NCBI RefSeq assembly: GCF_044389085.1
Contig: NZ_JBIRXP010000004.1
Coordinates: forward strand, 534,235 to 598,234
Origin: Isoptericola sp044389085
GTDB taxonomy: Bacteria; Actinomycetota; Actinomycetes; Actinomycetales; Cellulomonadaceae
Direction of reading: 5' to 3'
DNA: 64,000 bases
Shown: positions 7,423 through 15,471 of the stretch, piece after piece
Position numbering within the stretch: position 1 is the stretch's first letter
How the letters are laid out: each line of letters opens with the position of its first letter
Notes under the pieces: model-generated
What the model saw: only the letters and a program-made list of their open reading frames with translations
The model's database searches: none
What the model was told of the DNA's origin: nothing
Translations under genes and position numbers: made by a program

Positions 7423-8007
7423 ATGGACACCTTCGTCTCGGCCGCTCGACCGTCGTCCGGCAAGGCACGGATCTCGATCCTGGCGGTGGTGCTCGCCCTG
7501 CTCGTCGCCGTCGCCGGCGGGCTGGCGGCGCCACGCGCTCAGGCACTTCCGCAGCTCGGCAGCGTGGTCTGCGGAGGTACCACCTCGGCGACCTACGACC
7601 CGGGCATCACCTACACGCCGCAGAACGTGTCCTACGAGGCGACCCGGGACTACCAGGGCTGCGTCGTCATCGGCGGGGGCGGGATCACGAGCCTGCAGGA
7701 CGAGCACATCGTCAGCTCCGGCACCCGGTCGTGCCTCGACCTGCTCTCCACCCAGTCGATCACCAAGACCTACGTGTGGGACACCGGCGCGACGTCCACG
7801 TTCGAGGGCACCTACACCTACGTGCAGGCGGCATCCGTGCTGACCATCGTCTGGGACGGCACGTTCACCGCCGGAGCGTTCGACGGCCACCACGTGCGGC
7901 AGGTCCTGGAGTACCCGGGCGTCGACGCCCTGACCGCGTGCTCCAGCCCGCAGGGCCTCCAGGAGCTGGACAACGGCATCGTCGCGTTCACCGTCCTGCC
8001 GCTGTGA
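7423..8007 (+). CDS. Small secreted cysteine protein, array member 7 (opposite strand)
   Basis: 194 residues, the only array member on the plus strand. AAGGGA lies 6 bases before the ATG at 7423. A signal peptide (SAARPSSGKARIS, hydrophobic core, cut near AQALPQ) is followed by VVCGGTTS, YDPGITY, YQGCVVIG, RSCLDLL, YVWDTGA, WDGTFTAGAFDG, LTACSSPQGLQ and VAFTVLPL, so the four-cysteine pattern is kept but the sequence is the most distant together with member 2. Its 3' end faces the first 50-bp repeat and the convergent TetR gene. Confidence 0.78.
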   Translation: MDTFVSAARPSSGKARISILAVVLALLVAVAGGLAAPRAQALPQLGSVVCGGTTSATYDPGITYTPQNVSYEATRDYQGCVVIGGGGITSLQDEHIVSSGTRSCLDLLSTQSITKTYVWDTGATSTFEGTYTYVQAASVLTIVWDGTFTAGAFDGHHVRQVLEYPGVDALTACSSPQGLQELDNGIVAFTVLPL

Positions 8008-8056
8008 CGGTCACCGACTGAAGAGAAGTCCTGCAGAGCAGCACCGCGCCAGATTC

Positions 8057-8106
8057 GACCGATTCTGAACTGCACCAGAATCGGGTTCTGGATGTTTCGA
8101 AACCTC
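8057..8106 (+). repeat. 50-bp intergenic repeat, copy A
   Basis: First of three ungapped 50-bp direct copies (others at 10200 and 12661), pairwise differing at 5 or 6 positions. It begins GACCGATTCTGA and ends GTTTCGAAACCTC. A 9-bp perfect inverted repeat (CCGATTCTG ... CAGAATCGG, 8-base loop) is followed by the 10-bp palindrome GTTTCGAAAC. It lies between the convergent ends of the 7423-8007 gene and TetR, where a shared terminator or a recombination point would sit. Confidence 0.85.
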
Positions 8107-8130
8107 CGCGGCCGGACCCTGAGCCGCGCG

Positions 8131-8790
8131 CTAGCTGGTGCTGCGGGCGAACTCGTCATCGGTCAGGGCGAGAGCGCCGAGCGGGGTGGTGGCGTCGCGC
8201 GAGGTGCGCAGCCCGTCAAGGAGGAGTGTCGCGTAGCGGCGCCAGAGGTCTGGGGCGATTTCGCGACTGTGCTCGGTGACGGCTCCGAGCATGAGCTGGA
8301 CCATCGGGAAGTCGGTGTGCGCGATGTCGGTCCGGAGCTGGCCGGCCTCCTGGGCGCGAGTGATGAGCGCCTCCACGGCCGGTGCAAGTCGCGTGCCCGC
8401 CACGTCAAGGGTGGTGCCGACGCCGTGACCACCCTCGACGAGGATCTGGCGAAGCCCTCGGTTCTCGGCGAAGTCCGCGGCCGCGGCAAGGAAGAACTGC
8501 TCGAACGCCTGCCACGGGTCTTCGCGGTCGAGGGCTTGCTCGGCGCGCCCAACGACCTGGTTCACGGCGCTGTCGAGCACGGCCTCCACGAGCTCGGCGC
8601 GGTTCGCGAATCGGCGATAGACCGTTCCGACACCGACTCCGGCATGGCGGGCGACGTCATCGAGTGTGACGTCTATGCCTCGGGCGGCGAAGAGTTCACG
8701 GGCGGCAGCGATGAGGCGTCGGCGGTTGCGCTCGGCATCGGCGCGCAAGGGCCGATTCACGGGACTCGGGTCGTTCACGAGGCCCAGCAT
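8131..8790 (-). CDS. TetR-family regulator
   Basis: 219 residues. The N-terminal helix-turn-helix is clear: RRRLIAAARELFAARGIDVT, then LDDVARHAGVGVGTVYRRF and ANRAELVEAVL. The C-terminal part (from about residue 80) is a helical ligand-binding domain of the SBP-like type, ending in LTDDEFARSTS. The ATG at 8790 is chosen because it leaves a normal TetR N-terminus (LGLVNDPSPVNRPLRADAER); the open frame further upstream runs through the operator. It is divergent from the FAD monooxygenase gene and should repress it, and itself, through the operator pair at 8798-8862. Confidence 0.88.
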   Translation of the reverse strand: MLGLVNDPSPVNRPLRADAERNRRRLIAAARELFAARGIDVTLDDVARHAGVGVGTVYRRFANRAELVEAVLDSAVNQVVGRAEQALDREDPWQAFEQFFLAAAADFAENRGLRQILVEGGHGVGTTLDVAGTRLAPAVEALITRAQEAGQLRTDIAHTDFPMVQLMLGAVTEHSREIAPDLWRRYATLLLDGLRTSRDATTPLGALALTDDEFARSTS

Positions 8791-8797
8791 ACCTACG

Positions 8798-8862
8798 AAG
8801 CGGAGGCGCGTCCTCCGATTGATGTAGCCTGACGCCATAAATCGGAGGACGCGCCTCCGCTT
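8798..8862. promoter_or_regulatory. Two TetR operators in inverted orientation
   Basis: A perfect inverted repeat with 23-bp arms (8798-8820 and 8840-8862) and a 19-bp spacer lies between the divergent TetR and monooxygenase genes. Each arm is itself a palindrome, CGGAGG-CGCGT-CCTCCG, the size of one TetR dimer site. The spacer likely holds the promoter elements, so two dimers would flank and occlude them. Confidence 0.82.
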
Positions 8863-8879
8863 AGATGGGAGTCTTGAGG

Positions 8880-10112
8880 ATGAGTGCACCGCGCGCGTTG
8901 GTCGTGGGAATGGGCATCGCCGGACTGGCTGCGGCCATGCGCCTGCGGGAGGTCGGCTGGGAGCCCGTCGTGGTGGAACGCGCTCCTGACCGGCGCCCGG
9001 CCGGCTACTTCGTCGGCCTGTTCGAGACCGGCCGTGCCACCGCGCAGCGCATGGGCGTGCTGGACGCGATCGGCAACCGTGCCGACCCGGACGGCACCAC
9101 CTACGACGTCGACCGGTCCGGCGAGCGGCGGCGGCCGAGCATGGGTTACGGCGATCTTCCCGGCGACCCGCGGCTCATCATGCGCGGCGACATCGAAGCA
9201 GCCTTGTACCCGCAGGTGGCCGAGACCGCCGAGATCCGGTACGGCACCACGCCGGTCGCGATCGAGGAGCACCCCGACGGGGTCGACGTCACGCTGCGCA
9301 CCACGACCGCCGGCGACGCCGACAGCGGCTGGGCCGCCACCGAGACGACCGAGCGGTTCGACCTGGTCGTGGGCGCCGATGGGCTGCGCTCCACGGTGCG
9401 CAAGCTCGTGTTCGGGCCAGACTCCCGACTGCTTCGACCCCTGAACCACATCATCGGGGCCACCCTGCTCAAGGAGCAGGTGCCCGGCTTCCGACCCACC
9501 GACGGGCTCATCCTCGCCGAGGAGGGTCGCTCCGCGTGGGTGTTCCCCTTCGTCGACCATGCCCCGGGCGTGCTGTTCTCCTACCGCACCGACGACGAGG
9601 ACGCCGAGTTCCGCGGTACTCCGATCGAGTCGCTGCGCGCCGCCTATGGCCCCGAAGCGCCAGGACTGATCCTGCAGAGCCTGCTCGACCAGTTCGAGGC
9701 CGCCGACGACAGTTTGTTCGACTCCGTGCACCAGGTCGAGATGCCCCGCTGGCACACCAACCGCGTTGTACTCATCGGCGACTCAGCCTGGTGCCTCACG
9801 CTCTACTCCGGCATGGGAGCCTCCCTCGGCCTGGCCGGCGCCGACCTGCTCGGCACCACCCTCGCCCGCAACCCGGGCCACACCGCCCGCGCGCTGCGCG
9901 AGTGGGAACAGCGATTGCGCCCGTTCGTCAGCGTCCAGCAGCGCTCCGGACGCACCGACGGCCTCGCCATGTTCGTGCCCCAGAACCGTCGTGACCTCGC
10001 GATGCGCAACGTCATGTCCAAGGTCACGAGCAACCGCCTGACCAACAAGGCCATGCGCGCCTTCATCGCCACCAAGTTCAAGGAAAAGTCCCTCGACGTC
10101 GCTGCCCCCTGA
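8880..10112 (+). CDS. FAD-dependent monooxygenase (PHBH/TetX-like fold)
   Basis: 410 residues. Family hallmarks are all present: N-terminal dinucleotide motif VVGMGIAGLAAA, the VVVERAPD end of the second beta strand, VVGADGLRSTVRK (the DG motif), and LIGDSAWCLTLYSGMGASLG (the GD motif). These flavoproteins hydroxylate or degrade aromatic and antibiotic substrates using NAD(P)H and oxygen. GGGAG lies 8 bases before the ATG at 8880. With a divergent TetR, it looks like an inducible detoxification gene. A role against tetracycline- or rifamycin-like drugs is possible, but the substrate cannot be read from the sequence. Confidence 0.87.
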   Translation: MSAPRALVVGMGIAGLAAAMRLREVGWEPVVVERAPDRRPAGYFVGLFETGRATAQRMGVLDAIGNRADPDGTTYDVDRSGERRRPSMGYGDLPGDPRLIMRGDIEAALYPQVAETAEIRYGTTPVAIEEHPDGVDVTLRTTTAGDADSGWAATETTERFDLVVGADGLRSTVRKLVFGPDSRLLRPLNHIIGATLLKEQVPGFRPTDGLILAEEGRSAWVFPFVDHAPGVLFSYRTDDEDAEFRGTPIESLRAAYGPEAPGLILQSLLDQFEAADDSLFDSVHQVEMPRWHTNRVVLIGDSAWCLTLYSGMGASLGLAGADLLGTTLARNPGHTARALREWEQRLRPFVSVQQRSGRTDGLAMFVPQNRRDLAMRNVMSKVTSNRLTNKAMRAFIATKFKEKSLDVAAP

Positions 10113-10199
10113 GCAGGTCGGCAGGGTGCGACGCGGGGCGGGCTGGCAAAGTAGCCGTGCCCCGGGTCGCTCTGAACGCGAGCACCGTGCACCAATACC

Positions 10200-10249
10200 G
10201 ACCGATTCTGAGGCGCATCAAAATCGGGTTCTGGATGTTTCGAAACCTC
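10200..10249 (+). repeat. 50-bp intergenic repeat, copy B
   Basis: Same length and orientation as copy A, 2143 bp downstream. The central loop differs (GGCGCATC) and the stem has one mismatch, while the end from AATCGGGTTCTGG to GTTTCGAAACCTC is unchanged from copy A. It lies between the convergent ends of the monooxygenase and MFS genes. Upstream flanks of A and B are also alike (AGCACCG-GC-CCA). Confidence 0.85.
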
Positions 10250-10259
10250 AAGATGCAGC

Positions 10260-11483
10260 TCAGCTAGCGCTCATCTCTTCAACGCCCGCGCGCTGGGGCG
10301 AGCCGACAGGCCTCTTGGACTGCCGCCAGATGATGACGCCGACGACAAGGGCTCCGGCCGCGAGCAGAGCGCCAGCAAGGTTGGGGCTGCTGTCGCCGAA
10401 GCCCGTGCTGATGACGTAGCCGCCGAGCCAGGCTCCGATGGCGTTGCCGAGGTTGAACATGCCGATGTTCATGGACGACGCGAGGTTGGGGGCGCCGGCG
10501 CGCTCGGCTCGTTCCATCACCAGGCGCTGGATCGGGGAGACCGTGGCAAACCCGGCTGCGGCCATGAGGAACACGGCGACGAACGTGACCACGACGTTTC
10601 CTGCGGCGAGCCAGAACACGAGCAGTGTCGCTGTCAGGAGAGCGAGGCTTCCCAGCAGCAGGCCCATGAGGTTCTTGTCGGCGAGGCGTCCGCCGAGGAG
10701 GTTGCCGATGAACAGGCCGAGGCCGAAGACGAGCATGTAGAGGGTGACCCAGCTCTCCGGCGTGCCGGTCATGTTCATGGTGATGGGGGCGATGTAGGTG
10801 ATCGAGGTGAAGAATCCCGCCGGCCCGAGGATGGTGATCAGCATCGCGAGCAGCAGCTGCGGGTTGGTGAAGGCGCGGACCTCGGCCGCGAAGTGGAACG
10901 ACTCGTGGCTGGTGCTGGTGGGGATGTACGCGACGATGCCGACGAGGGCGACCAGGCCGATGGCGGAGATGCCCAGGAAGGACACGCGCCAGGAGAACTC
11001 CGTAGACACCCAGGTGGCGATCGGCGTACCGATCAGCGTGGCCAGGGTCATGCCGGAGAACATGAACGCGATCGCGCTCGTCTTCTTGTGCTCGGGGACC
11101 GCGCGCGCGGCGATGATCGAGCCGATGCCGATGAATGCCGCGTGGGTGAGCGACGTGACCACCCGGCCCAGCAGAATCAGCGCGAACGAGGGGGCGAAGG
11201 CGGTCAGCAGGTTGCCGACGATGAACAGGACCATCAGGACGAGCAGGAATTTCCGCTTGTCGAACCGCTGCCCGACCAGGGTCATGAGCGGTGCCCCGAG
11301 GAAGACCCCGAGAGCATAGGCGGTCGCCGCCCAGCCAGCGACGGTGACCGAGACGTCGAACTCGGCGGCGATCCCCGGCATCAGACCGGACACGGCGAAC
11401 TCGGTGGTACCGATGCCGAAAGCACCGGCGGCCAAGGTCAGAAGGACCAGCCGGGTACGGGAGGCGTTGTCTGGAGAAAGCAT
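10260..11483 (-). CDS. MFS transporter, DHA1/AraJ type
   Basis: 407 residues, 12 predicted membrane helices. The N-terminus GAFGIGTTEFAVSGLMPGIA and the loop GQRFDKRKFLL (motif A) are typical of the AraJ/YdhP drug or sugar exporters of the major facilitator superfamily. The ATG at 11483 gives the normal start just before helix 1; the longer open frame has no membrane-compatible N-terminus. It is divergent from an XRE/MmyB regulator with a 129-base gap, so that regulator probably controls it. The exported compound is unknown. GC content looks somewhat lower here than in the flanking genes. Confidence 0.88.
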   Translation of the reverse strand: MLSPDNASRTRLVLLTLAAGAFGIGTTEFAVSGLMPGIAAEFDVSVTVAGWAATAYALGVFLGAPLMTLVGQRFDKRKFLLVLMVLFIVGNLLTAFAPSFALILLGRVVTSLTHAAFIGIGSIIAARAVPEHKKTSAIAFMFSGMTLATLIGTPIATWVSTEFSWRVSFLGISAIGLVALVGIVAYIPTSTSHESFHFAAEVRAFTNPQLLLAMLITILGPAGFFTSITYIAPITMNMTGTPESWVTLYMLVFGLGLFIGNLLGGRLADKNLMGLLLGSLALLTATLLVFWLAAGNVVVTFVAVFLMAAAGFATVSPIQRLVMERAERAGAPNLASSMNIGMFNLGNAIGAWLGGYVISTGFGDSSPNLAGALLAAGALVVGVIIWRQSKRPVGSPQRAGVEEMSAS

Positions 11484-11612
11484 GTCCACGAGCCTGACCG
11501 GCCCCAGACGCAGCAGCCACACACCCGTTGAACGTGCGCTCTGGGTTCCTACCACCGGCAGGGATACCCTCCTCGCCGCCCGAGGTCCGTATCCGTGCCT
11601 ACGCTGGTTGAC

Positions 11613-12557
11613 ATGTCCCCCTCGGTGAGCGCGTCTTCGAAGAGCCTGGGCGAGTTCCTGCGCTCGCGCCGCGCTGCCCTCGACCCCGAGCAGACCGACG
11701 CCGTCAGGTGGGGCGGCCGACGCCGCGTCCCCGGGCTACGTCGCGAAGAAGTCGCCCAGCTCGCCGGCGTGAGCGTCGCGTACTACACCCGTCTTGAGCA
11801 GGGCCAGGCCCGCAACGCGTCGACCGAGGTGCTGATGGCCCTGGCCCAGGCACTACAGCTGACGGCGACAGAGACCGAGCACCTGCTCGACCTGGCCAAA
11901 CCCACTCCGCTGCGCCCCGCGCCCCGAACACGTCCGGAACGCCCCCACCCACGCGCGCTGGCCATGATGGAAGCGATCTCCGAGCAGCCCGCCGTTCTCC
12001 TCGGAAGGCGCAACGACGTGCTGGCGTGGACCCGGATGGGACACGCGCTGCTGGCCCCACACCTGCCGTTCGACAGCCCCACGGATCCCTCGACGCGGCC
12101 GTCCATGCCGCGACTGCTGTTCCTGGACCCGCAGGTCCGCGACTCCTACATAGACTGGACGACTGAGGCCTGCACGAACGTCGCCTACCTGAGGCGGATC
12201 AGTGGGAAGTACCTCGACGACACCCGCCTGGCCGAACTCGTCGGCGAACTCAGCATGAAGGACCCCGACTTCGCCTCCCTCTGGGCATCGGGCCACGTCG
12301 GCGAGTGCACAGGCGGCGTCAAGAGCTTCCACCACCCCCTTGTCGGCGACCTGACCCTCGAGTTCCAGATCTGGCTGCAGGCAGACAGCCCGGACCATCG
12401 GCTGGAGATCTACACCCCCACCGACCAGACGTCCGCCGATGCTCTCACCCTGCTAGGAACAGTCACCCACGAGGCGAACGCCGCAACCCGACCCTCAGGA
12501 ACCGCAAAGATCCAACGCGGGACGCGGCCAACGACGAAGAGCACTCGGAGCCGGTAG
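11613..12557 (+). CDS. XRE-family regulator with MmyB-like ligand-binding domain
   Basis: 314 residues. The N-terminal helix-turn-helix (residues about 10-80) shows LGEFLRSRRAAL, RRVPGLRREEVAQLAGVS and YYTRLEQGQ. The C-terminal half fits the MmyB-like ligand-binding domain of actinobacteria: RNDVLAWTRMGHALL, RLLFLDPQVR, YLRRISGKY, LVGELSMKDPDF and FHHPLVGDLTLEF. The ATG at 11613 lies 7 bases after a TACGCT -10 box, so the mRNA is probably leaderless; GTG 11595 overlaps the promoter. Likely regulator of the divergent MFS gene, possibly sensing its substrate. Confidence 0.88.
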   Translation: MSPSVSASSKSLGEFLRSRRAALDPEQTDAVRWGGRRRVPGLRREEVAQLAGVSVAYYTRLEQGQARNASTEVLMALAQALQLTATETEHLLDLAKPTPLRPAPRTRPERPHPRALAMMEAISEQPAVLLGRRNDVLAWTRMGHALLAPHLPFDSPTDPSTRPSMPRLLFLDPQVRDSYIDWTTEACTNVAYLRRISGKYLDDTRLAELVGELSMKDPDFASLWASGHVGECTGGVKSFHHPLVGDLTLEFQIWLQADSPDHRLEIYTPTDQTSADALTLLGTVTHEANAATRPSGTAKIQRGTRPTTKSTRSR

Positions 12558-12660
12558 ACGACACCGGACCGGGAGCCCCGGTTGAAGCAATCAAGCTCCA
12601 CCGCGACGGAGCAACCAGGCTCTGTCGATCCCCCACGATCGCCGTCGACACTTCAAAACT

Positions 12661-12710
12661 GACCGATTCTGAGGCGCGCCAGAGTCGGGTTCTGGAAGTT
12701 TCGAAACCTC
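12661..12710 (+). repeat. 50-bp intergenic repeat, copy C
   Basis: Third direct copy, 2461 bp after copy B, between the convergent XRE and HIT genes. It has an A-to-G change in the stem that keeps a G-U pair in plus-strand RNA, and one T-to-A change before GTTTCGAAAC. Its left flank CTTCAAAACTGACCG (12651-12665) recurs exactly at 13218-13232 on the other side of the HIT gene. Confidence 0.85.
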
Positions 12711-12741
12711 GCCGATGGTCCGGGTGGTCGGGACATCGATG

Positions 12742-13119
12742 TCAGTAGTGCCCCCGTCCGACTACTGCGTGCCGGACGCCTCCGGTGGGGTCTTCGACGT
12801 CGCCGTCGTGTCGAGGGATGACGTGCAGGTGCGCGTGGAAGACCGTCTGGCCAGCAGCTCGGCCGGCGTTGAATCCGACGTTGTAGCCGTCCGGCCGGAA
12901 CTTCGAGTCGAGCAGCGCCTTGACGTCGCCGACCAGATCGAGGGCCGCTGCCCACTCTTCGCGAGTCGCGTCGAACCAGACCACGATCGGGCGGACCGGG
13001 ATGATCAACGTGTGACCAGGTGACACGGGGTTCGCGTCGTAGATGGCAAACGCGAGGTCGTTCTCAGCGATCCGGCTCTCCCGCGGGACAGCAAGGAACG
13101 GGGACGCGGCGTGACTCAT
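12742..13119 (-). CDS. HIT-family hydrolase
   Basis: 125 residues, the usual size of a small histidine-triad protein. Key parts are NDLAFAIYDANPVSPGHTLI near the N-terminus and the triad HAHLHVIPRHDGD near the end (His-x-His-x-His with a hydrophobic x). Such enzymes hydrolyse nucleoside phosphoramidates or dinucleoside polyphosphates. The ATG at 13119 gives a normal HIT start (SHAASPFLAVPRES); the longer open frame upstream adds unrelated sequence. It stands alone between copy C of the 50-bp repeat and a partial copy at 13218. The physiological substrate is unknown. Confidence 0.87.
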   Translation of the reverse strand: MSHAASPFLAVPRESRIAENDLAFAIYDANPVSPGHTLIIPVRPIVVWFDATREEWAAALDLVGDVKALLDSKFRPDGYNVGFNAGRAAGQTVFHAHLHVIPRHDGDVEDPTGGVRHAVVGRGHY

Positions 13120-13480
13120 GCCTTGATCCAACACCACGCGGCTGCCTCGATCCCAGGCCCCAGGGAGGTCACACGCACAGCGCGCGGCCTGTAGACCTTC
13201 GACAACGGACACCGCTGCTTCAAAACTGACCGTTTGTGACGCACCCGCGAGCGTGCGCTCGAGACGCCTCGACACGCCGGTCAAGAACCCCGTTCGAAAC
13301 CCGAGCCCGTTCAGAACCTCCGGCAGGGGTTTCCGCTACGGCGGCGGCATGGCGATCACCTACGGCTGTGCGTGGGTCTCGACGTGCACATGCTGGCGGC
13401 GCTCGCCCAGAGGGAGGCAGGCCTCATCCGCGACCGCCCCCTCGACGGCCCAGGCCCGGTCCTCTCGTACCCGGCGAGGC
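13120..13480. other. Gene-free stretch with partial repeat copy
   Basis: 361 bases without a convincing gene. CTTCAAAACTGACCG (13218-13232) repeats the left flank and first bases of copy C, but the following bases (TTTGTGACGCAC) only partly match. At 13284-13320 the minus strand shows GTTCTGAAC and GGGTTTCGAAC, like scrambled parts of the same repeat in opposite orientation. It may be the decayed right edge of the repeat-bounded region. Confidence 0.4.
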
Positions 13481-15337
13481 TCAGCGGTCGAGCGGCTCCA
13501 CCACCATCGCTGCGCCGCCGCCGCGGCGGCGCGGTTCGGACACCGCCGTGAGCAGGCCGTCGTCGCCGATCTGCACGGCGGTGGCGGCGCCGATCTCCGC
13601 GGCGGACGTGAACGCGTCGCCCGCCGGCACGAGCGTGTGCCCGTAGGCCTCCAGCGCCGGCCCGTACGCGGCGATGAACTCCGGCTCGGCGGTGACGGAC
13701 GCCGTGTTGCGCTGCGCTGCGCGGGGCGCGGCGAGCGCGTCGCCGATCGGCATGCCCCGGTCGAGGTGGTTGGTGAGCGTCTGCAGCACGGTCGTGATGA
13801 TCGTGGATCCGCCCGGCGACCCGAGGGCCAGGACCGGCTCGCCGTCGCGCAGCACGATCGTCGGCGACATCGACGACCGCGGCCGCTTGCCCGGCTCGAT
13901 GCGGTTCGGGTCGTCCGCCGCCCACACGGTGGAGAAGTCGGTCAGCTCGTTGTTCAGCAGGAAGCCGCGGCCCGGCACGAGCATCCCCGAGCCGCCCGTC
14001 TGCTCGATCGTCAGCGTGTACTCGACGACGTTCCCGTCCCCGTCCACGACGGTGAGGTTGGTGGTGGACACGTTCTCCGTGTCGGAGTCGGCGGGGGCGA
14101 TCGTCTCGCCGCACGCCGCGTCGTCGGCGTCCACGTCGCCGGGCGTGACGGGCTTGGTCGCCGCGGCCTCCGGGTCGAGCAGGCACGCGCGCTCGGCCGC
14201 GAAGTCGTCCGAGAGCAGGGTGTCGAGGGGGACGTCGACGAACGCGGGGTCGCCCACGTACGCGCCCCGGTCGGCGAACGCCAGGGCGCTCGCCTCGAGG
14301 TAGTGGTGCAGGTAGGCGGCGTCGTCCATGGCGGCGAGGTCGAACGTCTCGAGGATGTTCAGCGCCTCGCCCACCGTGGACCCGCCGCTCGACGACGGCG
14401 CCATCCCGTAGACGTCGTAGTCGCGGTAGTCGGACTCGGCCGGGTCCTGGAGCAGGGCCTCGTACCCGGCGAGGTCGTCGAGCTCGAGGAAGCCGGGCGG
14501 CACGGGCAGGTCGGTGTCCGGCGAGGTCTGCGGACGCTGCACGGCGTCCACCATCTCGGCGGCGAGCGCGCCGCCGTAGAACGCGTCGGTGCCGCGCTTC
14601 GCGAGCAGGTCGTACGTGTCCGCCAGGTCACGGTTGCGGAACACGCTGCCGACGGCGGGCGGCTCGCCGCCCGGCAGGTACAGCTCCGCCGTCGCGGGGA
14701 ACGCGGCGAACCGCTCCGCGTTCGACGCCGTCTGGTCGTGGAACGTCTGGTCGACGACGAACCCGCGCCGCGCGAGCTGCGTCGCCGGCTTGAGCGCCTT
14801 CTTCAGCGAGTAGGTGCCCCACTCGTCCAGCGCCGTCTGCCAGGTGGCGGGGGTGCCCGGTGTGCCGACGGAGACGCCGCTCGTCACCAGCTCGGGCGTG
14901 AAGGGGTACGGCTTGCCCGTCGCCGGGTCGATGAACGCGTCGTTCGGCATGTCCGCGGGGGCGGTCTCCCGGCCGTCGATCGTCTGCACCTCTCCGCTGT
15001 CGGCGTCGTAGTAGACGAAGTACCCGCCCCCGCCGATGCCCGCGCTGTACGGCTCGGTGACGCCGAGCGCCGCCGCGGCGGCCACCGCGGCGTCGACGGC
15101 GTTGCCGCCCTTGCGCAGCACCTCCAGGCCGACGCGGCTCGCCTCCGGGTCCACGGTGCTGATCGCGCCCCCGTAGCCGACGGCGGTGGGGACCTTCACG
15201 TCGTCGCGCGGGTGGCCGCTCGCGGGCGCCGTCCCGAGGGCGCCGACGACGGCGGTCGTCCCGGCCAGCGCTACGGCGGTGAGGGCGGCGGCGGTCCGGG
15301 TGCGGATCGACGGGCGTGCGGAACGGCGGTGGTCCAC
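13481..15337 (-). CDS. ggt: Gamma-glutamyltransferase, exported
   Basis: 618 residues, the normal length of the precursor. A signal peptide (HRRSARPSIRTRT, hydrophobic core, cut near ASGHP) is followed by the large subunit (GGNAVDAAVAAAAALGVTEP, SAGIGGGGYFV). The autoprocessing and nucleophile region is VSTTNLTVVD, where a Thr becomes the N-terminal nucleophile of the small subunit. Substrate-site glycines are in GSPGGSTIITT. The enzyme cleaves or transfers gamma-glutamyl groups, for example from glutathione-like or poly-glutamyl compounds, outside the membrane. The GTG at 15337 is chosen because AGGAGG lies 5 bases upstream. It is divergent from an AraC regulator. Confidence 0.92.
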   Translation of the reverse strand: MDHRRSARPSIRTRTAAALTAVALAGTTAVVGALGTAPASGHPRDDVKVPTAVGYGGAISTVDPEASRVGLEVLRKGGNAVDAAVAAAAALGVTEPYSAGIGGGGYFVYYDADSGEVQTIDGRETAPADMPNDAFIDPATGKPYPFTPELVTSGVSVGTPGTPATWQTALDEWGTYSLKKALKPATQLARRGFVVDQTFHDQTASNAERFAAFPATAELYLPGGEPPAVGSVFRNRDLADTYDLLAKRGTDAFYGGALAAEMVDAVQRPQTSPDTDLPVPPGFLELDDLAGYEALLQDPAESDYRDYDVYGMAPSSSGGSTVGEALNILETFDLAAMDDAAYLHHYLEASALAFADRGAYVGDPAFVDVPLDTLLSDDFAAERACLLDPEAAATKPVTPGDVDADDAACGETIAPADSDTENVSTTNLTVVDGDGNVVEYTLTIEQTGGSGMLVPGRGFLLNNELTDFSTVWAADDPNRIEPGKRPRSSMSPTIVLRDGEPVLALGSPGGSTIITTVLQTLTNHLDRGMPIGDALAAPRAAQRNTASVTAEPEFIAAYGPALEAYGHTLVPAGDAFTSAAEIGAATAVQIGDDGLLTAVSEPRRRGGGAAMVVEPLDR

Positions 15338-15471
15338 GGTGGCCTCCTGGACGGGTGTGCCCGGTGCGTTCCACCCACAGTGGCCGAAAACGTCCTCGGT
15401 CGCCCGCCGAGGGCCGTGGCGCCGTGCCCGGCCGGTTGCGTGGAGAGGGTCGATGGCGCGACCGTGGCCGG

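Noticed and set aside
8057..12710. The 50-bp repeats as integron attC sites
   Set aside because: The layout is cassette-like, but I cannot find the paired core sites (GTTRRRY and RYYYAAC) in either orientation, and no integrase gene is in the window.
8057..12710. The 50-bp repeats as a CRISPR array
   Set aside because: Only three copies exist, more than 2 kb apart, with whole genes between them.
13288..13305. CGTTCGAAAC as a tRNA T-arm
   Set aside because: The motif resembles a T-loop, but no acceptor, D-arm or anticodon stem can be built around it.
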